Assembly: GCF_022539665.2 (NCBI RefSeq)
Contig: NC_081335.1
Coordinates: 3,348,001-3,412,000, forward strand
Reading direction: 5' to 3'
DNA length: 64,000 nt
Source of the DNA: Daphnia carinata
Lineage: Eukaryota; Arthropoda; Branchiopoda; Diplostraca; Daphniidae
Shown: piece by piece, positions 1-11,061 of the stretch
How the letters are laid out: each line of letters opens with the position of its first letter
How positions within the stretch are numbered: the first letter of the stretch is position 1
The notes under the pieces: model-generated
Database searches by the model: none
Seen by the model: the letters and a program-made list of their open reading frames with translations, nothing else
Told to the model about the DNA's origin: nothing
Translations under genes and position numbers: made by a program

Positions 1-741
1 ATAAATAATTAAAAACAAAATCTTTAAAAGAAAGTTGGCTTGTGCGAGAAAAGGAAACGTACAAAGTGCACGAGCGTGAAAAAAAAAGTCACGGAAACAA
101 TGGAGGCTGCAAGAAAAACAAAACAACAAAATCGAGACGTGTGTGGGTTTTGCGTGTTCTACTTGTATCTCGTTTTTGTTTTGGCGCAACGTCTGCCAAA
201 ATGGTTTCGCTGGAACAAGCGATCAAGAAACAACAAGTCTGCTAGAGCCGAAAAGAGATTAGCAATTGGACAGACAAGCGTGAATTGTTCGCCTAGTCGT
301 TGACAACGAAGATGGCCGTCCGCTCGTGATCACATTTCACGCATAATCAAGCAAAACAAAAAGTCGTAACATTCCTGCATACACAGAAAGAGCTACGCAG
401 TTTTACATGTCCGTCTTTTTGTATCGTGCGTTCGTGCGTGAATTTGCGCCGCACACGACCGAGACGACGAATACAGTCCGGCATTGAATTAACGAGCTGT
501 TGCGCAAAATTCCTTTCTACAAAAAAAAAATTCCCCTTGTTGTTTTGTTTTCACGTTTTACTTTCTTCTTCTTCTTCTTCTTTGTGGGACTCTGCGGGGT
601 TTAATCCCCCCCCCCCATTTGTGTTTTTGTTGTTGAGTTAGAAACTTCTCACGGTAGTGTCCTTGATAACTTTGGTCTCTGAACGATGCCACTACCACAA
701 CAATGGATGCTTAATCTCGTCTCATCTCTAACGGTTGATAG
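1..741. other. Non-coding; probable intron upstream of first visible CRIM1 exon
   Basis: No exon with protein-like composition was found. A pyrimidine-containing stretch leads to the AG at 740-741 that opens the first visible CRIM1 exon. Poly-C and poly-A runs and a TTC repeat near 566-582 are present. Short open frames here are Lys/Arg- or Ser-rich by composition and look like chance. Confidence 0.6.
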
Positions 742-3700
742 GTCTTGGCTGTTGCCGGGCGCAACAACAACAATCCTGCACAGTGGACGGAGTGACCTAT
801 GAGGACGGATCTTCCTGGCCGTCGCTGGACGGATGCCAACAATGTCGATGCAGTTCGGGTTTGACGTTTTGCGTCCGAGTCTCCTTCTGCCGCGACCTCG
901 GCCAATGCGGCGTCATCGTGACACTTCCCGGGGCATGTTGCCCGGTCTGTTTTGGTAAGACAATCCATTTTGTTAGCCCCCTTTTCTTCTTCTTCTTTTT
1001 CAGTTTGAAAAAAAAAAAAAAAAAAAAAGAAGGGCGGCTGTAAAAGTTGCTTGAAACAATAATGTAGCCACAACGACCATTACGCCTGTCGTCGCGGTCG
1101 ATCATTTATCTTCACGTCTCCCGCCCATTTCAGTTACGGATGCCACGCCATTCCCTTTTCTTCTTTCTCTTTTTTTTTTGTTTGACTTCTCGCTTAACCA
1201 CAAACACTGCAACAGGGAAAAAGCGTTAATGAATCATTTCCCCACTAGAGAACGACAAAGATCATTTCGAGCTAAGTGATAGCGTTCATTTTCAAACTTT
1301 CAAAAGTAGCCTACATTCAAAGACAAAGTCGTACGTGTTTTATCAGCTTCCGTGGTGAAAGAAAAGGCCAAAACCTTAATGGTGTTTACTGAAAGACACG
1401 GGGATACATTTTGTCTACGTGGACTATCACGTTTTCTACAGTCTTTTGCGTTTCCAAGAGCTGTCGACGTCGATGCGATTACATTTTAGATGCCTTTCAC
1501 CAAACTGCTGTCAGACAAACACGAGGGGAAAAAACAAAGAGCATTGCAAACACGTACGTAGCGCACGTACATGGTCTACCACGCAAACGGCCAATGACTT
1601 GTACTAAAAGTACGGGATCTCGGCCGTAAAAAAAGAACAAAATCTCTCCATCAAACTGACAGGTTTTTTCCCCCCAACCCAATGTTGATGTGGAATGAAA
1701 AAGAGAAAACACAATCAGCCTTTAACAGATCTATACGACAATTTAACAAAGGGAAAGGCCCTTGAAATGTTAAACTGTGTAGAAATTTCTAATCAATCAA
1801 CAAACAGGGCGATAGATCTATTTCAACTATTTCATCATGTGAACACTTGCGTAATGCTATCAACTCGTGATAAGCAGTCGAGTAGAAAAAAAAAAGCTTT
1901 TGATGCTACAGTTCCCTGTTTTATCCCTATCTGTTTCTATCTAGGGACGTTCATCGAGGAATAGCTTGTTTTTAATCGACCAACATTCCTAACTGTGCGA
2001 TGCCTTCCGTACGGTAGACAAAGTGGCGTCGTAGGTTTATAAACGACAGCACTGAATAACCCACCACAGATGTGTGATAAGATAACTTTATGATGGACGC
2101 ACAATAGCGGCGGATGCGTACGCTATTGTGAAAGGGGACAAAAAGGACTGATAGCTAATGCGTTAATTGATTTTACCTTATCAAAGGCTGCGTAAGCCCG
2201 TCAGGGAGAAAGATGTCACTCAACGAAACTTGGATGGAAGATGACTGTACGACTTGCGTGTGCCGTGATGGCCAATCCAAGTGCCAAGCCTCCTTCTGCC
2301 GGACGCCTTGCCTCCATCCACGCAAAGTTCCAGGAGAGTGTTGCCCAGTCTGTGATGGTATAATATCATGATTATTTTGTCTCAACGCATTGAAAAAAAA
2401 AAAATTATACATAACTTTGTGTGTGACATAGATGACTGCCACATACAATGCCACTACGGGCGGGCAGTGGATTCCAACGGCCGGGAGCTGTGCGAGTGTC
2501 GTAAGGTGCCGGATGAGGATTTCCGCGACTTGCAGGTGACCATTCAAACCAAGGTGATAGACCGAGACGGCGCAGAAGGAGTGGACGGGCAAGAAACCGA
2601 CGGGGACTTTGTTACGGCCGGAGCCAATGAGGCCATCAGTTGCCCAAGGGTACCGTGCAAGCGGATGTGCCCGCACGGTTTCCAGACCGACAGTCGAGGC
2701 TGCCCGATATGCAAGTGTCAACGTTGCAAATCCATCCAGCCGTGTCACAAAAAATGCGCGTTGGGCTTGGTCCATGACGGACGAGGATGTCCGACTTGTC
2801 ATTGTCGACCGGGCGGCAGTACATTGCCCTCGCCGATTGGCAGTGGTGCGGCAACGCGCCTACCGTCCATGACGTCATCGTTCACTGTCAGCAGCAGCAC
2901 TAACGGCAAGTGTTTAGCTGGCGGAGGCAACCTTACCTACAATTACGGTGATCGTTGGCAAATGGATGACTGCACCCACTGCGTCTGTCACCCTGGAGGA
3001 CCCACTTGCACAGAGATGGCATGCCCGCTCCCCTGCCATAATGCCATCTTCGTTCCGGTAAGCTGATGTTTGTCTGCCAAATTCGCTGTCTCTAAGTAAA
3101 CATTGACATTAACGCTCCTTCATACACACATAGGGTCAATGCTGTCCAGTATGCGGTGATAGCTCACGCACTTCGGCCACACCAACTGGTGGCTCGTCCA
3201 ACCAACCACGCAATGAGACTCGAGGTATATGATATATGCCTTGTCACATAATACTATTACTGAACAAGTTAAGACTTGACCATGGGCTTCTCTCCTTTCA
3301 CGAAACATAATGCGTGACTAGGCGGCTTTCGGCTGTTCCTCGATCTTTTTTGTTTTCTTTTTCTTTCATGTCTCTTTAACGATTTACCCACGTCCAGAGC
3401 AAAAAGTTTCGTTTACTTTTGTTGATTCTTCTCTCTTTTTTACTTGGCTGGAAGCATTTTTTGTCTTCTACTTACCTTTGACGTGATGTAGTACGTAGAC
3501 AAAGCCACACGAGAAGAGAAAACCCAGAGTCGTGAGTTGTGTTTACTCAAGTGACTTGGGTTTTTTTTTTCTTTAGACTTCCTTCGTTTATTGATGCGAA
3601 ACACGTTTTTCCACGGAGTAGTCTGACTGGAAAGAAAAGAATTTAGTTCAGGTCTAACAAAATATCATTTTATGATACCTAGACGGAATGGCGGATGGCA

Positions 3701-4110
3701 CGGCGCTACTGACGTTAGTGTTAGTGTGCGTGTCCCTGGTAGCCGGATTGATTTTAATCGTGGCCATTTTGGCCGTATGCGTGGCCCGTCAGTGCCAACG
3801 GCTACAGCTACACGAAGAGAGCATGGCGGCTGCTGCCGTCAAATTAACGGCTGTCAACCGCTTGAGACCCAAATCCACCAATCTCGACTATCAGTATAAT
3901 CTCTATCTACACCGTTATAGGTAAATCTTGTGACCCATTTTCCGCATCCTGCTTCTCGTTTTCGAACCACTTGATACTTTCTACAGGGAAACTGTGCCGA
4001 ACGGCTGGCCATTTGATGGATCGGAGAGATCGACCGACTCACAAGACAAGGATGAAGGCGGAAGCAGTCAGTGCAGCAACAGCCCTTTACTGATGGTCAA
4101 ATCCGCCTAA
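742..4110 (+). CDS. CRIM1: CRIM1-like cysteine-rich transmembrane BMP modulator (3' part; 5' end outside window)
   Basis: Coding exons at 742-954, 2187-2357, 2432-3057, 3134-3224, 3683-3920 and 3987-4110 join in phase with AG/GT borders; the first visible exon begins in mid-codon, so upstream exons lie outside the window. Domains in order: a VWC domain ending CCPVC, a second VWC domain (ends ECCPVCDG), an antistasin-like block rich in CxxxC and CxC pairs (about 2432-2815) with an acidic insertion after its first unit, a third VWC domain split over two exons (ends QCCPVCGD), a short Ser/Thr/Asn linker, a membrane helix (LVLVCVSLVAGLILIVAILA) and a cytoplasmic tail of about 100 residues ending KSA. 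This order is that of CRIM1, a type I membrane protein known in vertebrates to bind BMPs and tune their processing and delivery. The product would act at the cell surface. The IGFBP domain of CRIM1 must be off-window. Fewer VWC repeats follow the antistasin block than in vertebrate CRIM1. Other VWC proteins (Kielin/chordin-like) lack this antistasin-VWC-TM order. Confidence 0.9.
955..2186 (+). other. CRIM1: CRIM1 intron (1.2 kb)
   Basis: GTAAGA donor at 955 and AAAG acceptor at 2183-2186; the codon is split 1+2 (Gly). It contains poly-A/T runs near 1009-1028 and a perfect 10-bp inverted repeat at 2100-2130. No further exon is needed because the VWC cysteine pattern continues directly across it. 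Confidence 0.85.
3225..3682 (+). other. CRIM1: CRIM1 intron before the transmembrane exon
   Basis: GTATAT donor after 3224 and CTAG acceptor at 3679-3682. Splicing joins a Gly/Asp-coding junction and runs straight into the membrane-spanning exon. No other coding signal is seen. Confidence 0.85.
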
Positions 4111-4624
4111 AGTTCCAGCCATTTTCAAACAAGCTGACTGCGATCAGCACCACTTTTCAAAGGCTTGCCTGTGGATGCGCACTTTCTGTACATAGCTTCA
4201 ACCAACATCCATTTTATTTAATGATAATTTGATAGACAGGTTTTAAGAAAGAGAGAGTAGTCACCTTAGGATAGATTTACCATGACGATTGTTTAGTGTT
4301 TAATTGTTTCACGCTCGTGTTCACTACGTCGGAGGGATCGACATTTCGGAAGAATTTCACCAATTTCAAATTAAATGATTATTGAATATAGTTTTCTCTA
4401 CCTGTAAACATCTCTGTAATCTCGTTGTAACATTATCAAATTATTATGATACACTGGGACGATTACCGAGGAACGGCGAGACATCACACCACACGTTTTG
4501 TTTCTTTTTTCCCGTTTAAAGCCCTCATTATTGTTTTTAAGCTCCTTAACTGGCAAAGAAGATGAAATGCAAATCTATCAATTACTACTGTTGAGACCTG
4601 GGTGAGTGCAGTAGACAATCCGTT
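4111..4624. other. Convergent 3' region between CRIM1 and APMAP
   Basis: This 514-bp interval holds both 3' ends. On the + strand an ATTAAA at 4370-4375 is a candidate poly(A) signal for CRIM1. On the minus strand an AATAAA (TTTATT at 4212-4217) could serve APMAP, which would make the two 3' UTRs overlap as antisense. No open coding segment is seen. Confidence 0.6.
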
Positions 4625-6149
4625 TTAGCCGAGTGAGAAGACGGGTTGCTTAACAAAGTGAATAGAATCTGGCATTTTAATTCGGCCGATATAGTCATTG
4701 TAAGGCGATCCTAAGTACATATAACCATTCTAGAAGGAACCAAAAGAAACAATTAACAGAAATAAAGTGTCATTTTTAAAACAATACGTACAATGATCTT
4801 TGCGTCGCTGAAAAAACGTACGTCAGACAAATTTGAATGCCAAGAATTGATTATTTTCCCATTCCAATCCACTTCGAGGATCACTGAGTAAGGCGGCAGG
4901 ACTGGCAAAAGGGTTTCAAAATTCATAATCTTAAATACAAAAAAAATTTATTATTAAATTTTTTTTTTCAGTAGATTGTAGGTAAAATTTAAGTCATACG
5001 TGAGAAGCAATTTTACGGAGAATGGGCAGATCCACATATTTCGCGGCAAAATCAAACGGAAATTTCAAAACATGCAGAAGCCGTACTGCAAGCTTTCTCA
5101 ACAATGGCTGACTGTACATGAATTCCAGTGGGTTAAATTCACCAGGTAACCGTACCGTAACTAAGGCGACAAAAATGTTTCCATCTGGACTGAGATTCAG
5201 ATTGTCCGGCGAACCGGGTATACCATCCAAAAATACCTCAGAAGTGCCTTGACGAAAGATGACAAATCATAAGTGCCTAATGGGAAGTAATAATACGCTT
5301 TCTTTACCTGCTTTAGGACCCCGAATGTAGTACTTGTGGAGTCTATATCGAAGACATTCTGCAAAGATCAGGTAGTCTTCGTCCGGTGATAACACTATGC
5401 CGTTCGGGAAGTGAAGGTTCTCTAAGAGGACTTTATTTTCATTCGTTTCAGGATCAAAAACTATAAGACGTCCAGATGGGGCTCCAAGCATTTCCCCCAC
5501 AGATTCGTCCAAATGATAGTTTGTACTAGAAACCGTGTAATAAATCTTGCCATTTCTGGCAGGAGCTACACTGTTGAAAGTTTTTGCAAGTTTTCCATCC
5601 ACTTCTGTATCTTTGTTTACAAGGTTCAAAACTTGTCCTGTTGCAATGAAGTAAATTTTGTTTTTAACTGAATGTTTTATTCCAGATATACTTTTTACCT
5701 GATTCAAAGTCAATTTGATAAATTCCTAAATATGAATCTGCTGCAATCAGCTGCCCTTTGGAATTAAAATGAATTCCCAAAGGTCGTCCACAGTTTTTCC
5801 CATCCCAATTTCCTTCACATTTTTCTCCAAACTTCGCAACAGCTTTCATTTTCTTACCATTTTCAGATATTTTAACAATAGCACCTCCTTGAAGAGTGGT
5901 ATAAAAGACGTCAGGTTCAACTGGGGATACTTCAAAACATTCAGGTCCTACGATTTCCCCTTCAAACAATTTCTCTGCTTTAGCAAGGGCATAGTCTTTT
6001 GGATCAAGTGCCCCTTCAAATGGTAAAGGCGGAGGAGCTATGAAAGGCTCCAAGCTACTGTAAGGTGGGAAACCTGGAATGAAGAGGATGACACCCAAAA
6101 TAACGGTAGTGTCAACAAAGACTCTCAGAAGATGTTTGGCTAAACCCAT
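4625..6149 (-). CDS. APMAP: Adipocyte plasma membrane-associated protein-like (strictosidine synthase-like beta-propeller)
   Basis: Five coding exons read on the minus strand: 6149-5699, 5637-5308, 5247-5000, 4929-4792 and 4729-4625. They total 1272 nt (423 aa), close to the roughly 416 aa of vertebrate APMAP. Introns are 60-70 nt. The product starts at an ATG preceded by a TTG-AAG leader; residues about 9-27 form a signal anchor (TTVILGVILFIPGF). Family landmarks follow: GRPLGIHF, LIAADSYLGIY, the hallmark FPNGIVLSPDEDYLIFAE, GSPDNLNLSPDGNIFVAL, and the terminal GYMYLGSPYNDYIGRIK blade. APMAP proteins are six-bladed propellers related to strictosidine synthase and paraoxonase, type II membrane proteins with arylesterase-like activity; plant-type alkaloid chemistry is not implied. 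It is divergent from cry-DASH and convergent with CRIM1. The last intron uses GTACGT; an apparent extra GTACGT within exon 4 is read through because the frame and family match continue. Confidence 0.95.
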
Positions 6150-6156
6150 CTTCAAT

Positions 6157-6465
6157 CTGTAAAAATCGACAAGAAGGATCTGACTTATTTTGTTATCTTA
6201 CATTTACAATCGCACATTTCTTATTTTAACGATTCTTATTCTTCGATTCTTATTTGACGAACTTCTGCAACAAATTTGCAGAGGTTCCCGAAATTTTATT
6301 AATACCTAATGACTTGTATCAAATACTTTTATCTCTACCTTAATAATTGGGCTTCCTGAACTCTATCGACTTTCTTTATCCATCCACGCGGGAATCTCCC
6401 CGGTACTATGATAAGGATGAACACACTTCGATTCGGTTCGGAAGTTCGATCAACAGGTCCCTTAC
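6157..6465 (-). other. APMAP: Predicted 5' UTR intron of APMAP
   Basis: On the minus strand a strong donor (GAG|GTAAGG; + strand CTTACCTC at 6461-6468) and an acceptor TTTTACAG| just before the ATG (exon resumes at 6156) define a 309-nt intron in the leader. This places the APMAP transcription start to the right of 6466, inside the shared promoter. Confidence 0.6.
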
Positions 6466-6801
6466 CTCAAGTCCCAGAGTTGTCTAATTAAAGAATTGAA
6501 GTTATAACCGGTTAAAATTACAACTACAGGGCTACCATCTAACGGTTTTCTTTTAAAACTACATTTTCAATACAAGGAAATAAATTTTAAAAAATCAACA
6601 AAAATTTACATACAGAACTAATACATAATTTATCTAGTTGAAAATATAACGTAATATAGTTGCATAATAATTTTTGAAAAGCAAAACATTTGTCATGTGC
6701 AATCAGTCAACAACTTTAGTGTTAACAATTATGTGTCAATTGCAGACGATAAATTACGATATTTCAAATTACGTAATGGATTGTAACTAACATAACATTA
6801 C
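6466..6801. promoter_or_regulatory. Divergent APMAP / cry-DASH promoter interval
   Basis: This AT-rich stretch of about 335 bp lies between the inferred APMAP leader exon and the cry-DASH start codon. It holds AACCGGTT at 6506-6513 (Grainyhead/CP2-type palindrome), TAACGTAA at 6647-6654, TTGCATAA at 6660-6667 (complement TTATGCAA) and TTACGTAA at 6769-6776 (PAR-bZIP/D-box consensus). No convincing TATA box is singled out. The promoter role is inferred from the head-to-head layout. Confidence 0.6.
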
Positions 6802-8660
6802 ATGCTCAAGATTGTAAACATGACAAACAGAATAGCTGTTTGTTTGTTTCGTAATGATCTAAGATATCATGACAATGAGGCAAGTAGCTTTCAGCATCAA
6901 CATTGACAGAATTTTAACAAACATTCCTTCTTTCAGGTTCTCGCACATGCACACAAAAATGCAGATTACATACTACCGCTTTATTGTTTCGATCCACGCC
7001 ATTTTGTAGGAACACACCACTATGGTTTTCCAAAAACAGGATCTTTCCGAACACAATTTCTCTTAGAAAGTGTTGAAGATTTACAAAAGAATTTGTTAAA
7101 ACATGGAAGTAACTTGATGATTGTTCATGGAAAACCAGAAGACACTATTGGCAACATTATGAAAAATCTGGTAGGATTCAAGCTTACATTACTTTTACAT
7201 GCTGAAGTAACAAAAGAAGAAACTAATGTCGAAAAAAGTCTTCAGAAAGTATGCCAAGAAAATAAAGCAAGCTTTGTCAACATCTGGGGATCAACTTTGT
7301 ACCACAAAGGAGATCTGCCATTTCAGATCAGTCGTGTTCCTGATGCATATACAGCTTTTCGAAAAGATGTGGAAGATAAGCTAAAAATCCGCCCAGAAAT
7401 TTCAATGCCAGCAAAGCTGAAGCCAGTTCCTTCTGTTCCATCAGAAATATCTTGGGGAAATCTTCCATCTTATGAAATGCTAAATTCCACTAAGCCACTA
7501 TTGAATCCTTCTTCAGCTTTCCCATTCAATGGAGGTGAAACAGCTGCATTGCAAAGACTGAAATCCTATCTGTGGGATACAGATGCTGTTGCCCAATATA
7601 AAGAAACAAGAAATGGATTGATTGGTCCCAACTATTCAACAAAATTCAGCCCTTGGCTGGCTCTTGGCTGCCTTAGTGCAAGAAAAATTCATTGGGAACT
7701 TGAGAAGTACGAGCAGCAGAGAACTAAAAACCAGTCGACCTATTGGGTTCGTTTCGAGCTGCTTTGGCGGGATTATTTCAAATTTGTTTCGATAAAATAT
7801 GGAGACCGGATATTTTATCCAAATGGGATGAAAGGAAAACGTCAAGAATGGAAGAAGGACATGGAACTATTCAAGGCGTGGCAAAGTATGTTTGCAAGGT
7901 TCTCCAAGTTTATCCTTTTTGTTGTTTTTTTTAGCTTAGAAAATCTCAGTCGAATAATTAATCTTTGTTTGCACAGTGGGGAAAACAGGAGTCCCGTTTG
8001 TCGACGCTAACATGCGTGAACTGTTAGCAACTGGTTGGATGTCAAATAGAGGACGACAGAATGTGGCCTCGTTCCTGGTTAAAGATTTACAACTGGATTG
8101 GCGCTTAGGCGCAGAGTGGTTTGAATCTTTGCTGCTCGATCACGACGTCTGCAGCAACTATGGCAATTGGAATTATGTAGCGGGTACTTTTTTTGGACTG
8201 TAAACAATTCTAGCAGTTTCTTAAAAACAATCACATTTCGCATGAAGGTATCGGAAATGATCCGAGAGAAAATCGGAAATTCAACATGATCAAACAAAGC
8301 ATGGATTATGACCTAGAAGGAGACTTTATCCGTCTATGGGTTCCCGAGTTGAGAGAAATACCAGGATCAAAAATTCACTCACCCTGGATGCTCAGCTCAG
8401 GGGCCCTCTCTGCAGCGAACGTCAGACTCGGACAAAACTATCCTAATCCTGTTGTTGTGGCACCCGAATGGAGTCGTCATCACCGGGAAGGAAAGGTAAT
8501 TTTCCTTTCTTTTCTTTCTAATTTGCGCCTTGCAACTCAAATGTGACGGTACGTTTAGGATAGCGGCCATGGCGGACGAGGTCACGGAATTCCTAAAGCA
8601 GGGAATCAACGAGGGATTGATTTTTATTTCAAGAATCCTGGAACCAAAAATAAAAATTAA
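6802..8660 (+). CDS. CRY-DASH: Cryptochrome DASH (photolyase/cryptochrome family)
   Basis: Five exons: 6802-6879, 6937-7885, 7977-8183, 8248-8495 and 8559-8660, giving 527 aa, the usual size of animal cry-DASH. An in-frame second ATG at 6820 could be the start instead; an in-frame TAA lies 9 nt upstream of 6802. The N-terminal alpha/beta antenna domain begins [14 protein letters not shown] and contains the DASH signature [20 protein letters not shown]. The C-terminal FAD domain has the conserved [20 protein letters not shown] block, [51 protein letters not shown] and [15 protein letters not shown], and the protein ends RGIDFYFK plus a short basic tail. Family members bind FAD and a folate antenna and repair cyclobutane dimers in single-stranded DNA under blue light. 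Intron 1 has a GC donor. The 3' end faces ANKS3 310 bp away. Confidence 0.97.
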
Positions 8661-8969
8661 AAGCTTGTGGAAATACTTATCTGAAACACTTTCGAAATGG
8701 CGAAGCACAGCTCTTGACGAGTTTCATCTTCCCAGCTGAGAATCCTGTAATATACTGATATTTATTACACCAAAACACTTTCGTGTTTTGTGAACAGCAG
8801 ATATTGAATTCGCGTTGCAGGGCGAATCGTCTCTTGGGGAAGCTTTTGTGTAAAATGTGTTTATTAGTTGACTATAAAACAACGCGCATAAAATTTTCGG
8901 CATTAAAAAGATAACTCGTTATAAAGTATAGAAAATCATGAAAAGAAATCGACAAAAAATTTAATACCA
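8661..8969. other. Convergent 3' region between cry-DASH and ANKS3
   Basis: This 309-bp interval holds two 3' UTRs. For cry-DASH the best + strand candidate is ATTAAA at 8902-8907, which would run its UTR under the ANKS3 UTR. For ANKS3 a canonical AATAAA lies at 8865-8860 on the minus strand. No other coding signal is seen. Confidence 0.6.
8860..8865 (-). terminator. ANKS3: Polyadenylation signal AATAAA for ANKS3
   Basis: TTTATT on the + strand reads AATAAA on the minus strand, about 105 nt past the ANKS3 stop codon, a normal 3' UTR distance. Confidence 0.55.
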
Positions 8970-10957
8970 TCAGTATTTCTTAAAAAATCCCTCGGCGCAC
9001 TGCATTTGTTTGACCAGGTAATCTAAGTGGGCATTTCTTTCTCGTATCGCACGAGGAGATTTATCTGTACCAGGTAGATTGCGCAGTTCTTCCACTGTCC
9101 TCGTCATGTCATTCCATATGACTTTTAACTCTGCCAGGTCTTGTTTACACACCCAGGTATTAACCAGAAACTCTTCGCTTATTCGGTAATGATTACTTCT
9201 TGTCTGAAAATATTCGATGGTCGACAAAAACTTGCGTCGCGCTCCCAACGAATTGACACCGATTTCGCGCAAATCATTCTCATTCATCGTTAGAAATACC
9301 TTTATTGAAAATAGAAAATTATTTTCAGAAGATCGAAGGAAAATGTTTTGCCTATTTACTTGTAAGTCAATGTCCTGTTCTTCGAAATGCATTTGGTACT
9401 TGGCGAGGCCTAAATTCGCTAGAACAGTGGAGAGATCCTTCGGCAGTTTGACTGAGGCGCTTTCTTGATAGTTGCTACTGCTGGCGTCATTGCTACCCAC
9501 GACTGGGTACCGTTGCTCGACAGCTGGTGACCATGGACTGAGTAGCATTTTAGAAACACTGCCCGGTATAGGTTTTGCAATAGATTTTTTGAAATGTCTA
9601 GGACGTTGATGGTCGTTTCCGGTGCTGGCAATAGCCTGCTTAAATATCATCGAAGTGCCTGGCCACGCATTGAATGGATTAAAACCTTCTTTGGCTGATT
9701 CAACACCTTCGGGACTGCAGCGCGTGATATCACCAGGTGACGGAAACCATTGAGCTTCAGGTACGCCACCGTCCACGTTGTCGATAACAACGTCAGGAAT
9801 CTGGTTGGATGCAGGTTCGGCATATTCAGGAAACTCGGCGAATCTCTCGAAAAATGCAGTATACGGTGATTTTGGCTTAAATCTTGTTGGCGCTGGTGCC
9901 AAAAAAAGGTGGTTCGGTTTGGTTTTCTTTGAGTTTCCTAAGGCTTCCATGCCATGGATATTGCATTGTTGCTGGTGTCTCAATTGTTGTTCTTGTTGTT
10001 GCTCCGATATCATGTTTGCAATTGGCGCGTAACCGTTTCGTAGAGCTACGTGGTATGCTGTGTCACCGCTAGATGTCTTAACATTGACGTCTACGCCTTT
10101 TTGAATCAAAGCGCGCGCAATGGCAAACTGCCCTGTTTGGGCAGCTATGTACAAAGGAGTTTGACCGTGAATCTCTTCTCTGGGAGGCAATAATGAGCAA
10201 TTACACAACAATCGATCAACATAGTTTCAAACCGTCTTTACCTAACATTGGGATTTGCGCCATAATCAAGCAACAGTTGGGCAGATTCACCGTGAGTGGC
10301 TTGAATAGCCAGCATGAGTGCTGTAAACTGGTCATGATCTCTTTCTTCTATAAAAGCTCCATGCTGAAGAGGAAAAAAGATATTTATCCAGTATGAAACA
10401 TACATTAGTTAGCACACAAAATGTGTACCATAAGGAGAAGCTTGATTGTTTCTTCACTGCCACAAAGAGCAGCCAACATTAATGGTGTTTTGCCATTTGG
10501 GTTTTTCAGATTAACATCAGCTTTCATTTCAAGTAAATACAGTACCGTTTCATTATGGCTGAAAAGACTAGCATACATGATTGCAGTCCAATTGCCACTA
10601 TTTCTCGAATTAGGGTCCACCTGGCACCTGGAACACAAAAGTGATTGAGAATGAATTCGAAATTGGCTGTGAAAATAGTTAACTGCACCTTTCAATGAGG
10701 TGCCTAACACTTGAGGTGATGCCAAGACTTGCTGCAGTGTGGAGGTTGAAAGGCATCAAATCATCTTCGTGCAATAGCTGAGTGAGTGTGCTTTCAAACT
10801 GTTGATAAAATTCTGACTGGGCTTCATTTTCCTCATAATCAGCCTCTGCATGGCCTGTGGGCGATGAGCTGAAGCGATCATTGTTTTCGGCTTCTACGTT
10901 GCAGTGAGGCAGTCGAAGAGGCGGCGGCTTAGCTTTGACTTTTGGTTGACTCAGCAT
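8970..10957 (-). CDS. ANKS3: Ankyrin repeat and SAM domain protein, ANKS3-like
   Basis: Five minus-strand coding exons: 10957-10689, 10627-10429, 10363-10242, 10179-9360 and 9299-8970, total 1740 nt (579 aa). All junctions are in phase and the introns are about 60 nt. After an acidic N-terminus come ankyrin repeats: LHTAASLGITSSVRHLI, GNWTAIMYASLFSHNETVLY, KTPLMLAALCGSEETIKLLL, FTALMLAIQATHGESAQLLL and QTPLYIAAQTGQFAIARALI, ending in a weaker DTAYHVALRNGYAPIANMI repeat. A Gln-rich linker and a long disordered region lead to a SAM domain (about residues 443-503) with FEEQDIDLQ in exon 4 and VFLTMNENDLREIGVNSLG in exon 5; splicing between them restores the SAM core. A helical C-terminus follows. 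In vertebrates ANKS3 links NEK8/inversin-type ciliary proteins and binds ANKS6 and BICC1 through its SAM domain, so a ciliary scaffold role is inferred. It is convergent with cry-DASH. Confidence 0.93.
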
Positions 10958-11061
10958 TTTTTTGCACCGTCGAGTGGATAAAAGGGGAACGGATAAAAAC
11001 TTTGTATATAAAAATAAAAACTCGAAACTTGTTAATAAGTTAAAATATCATCCAGCAAGAC

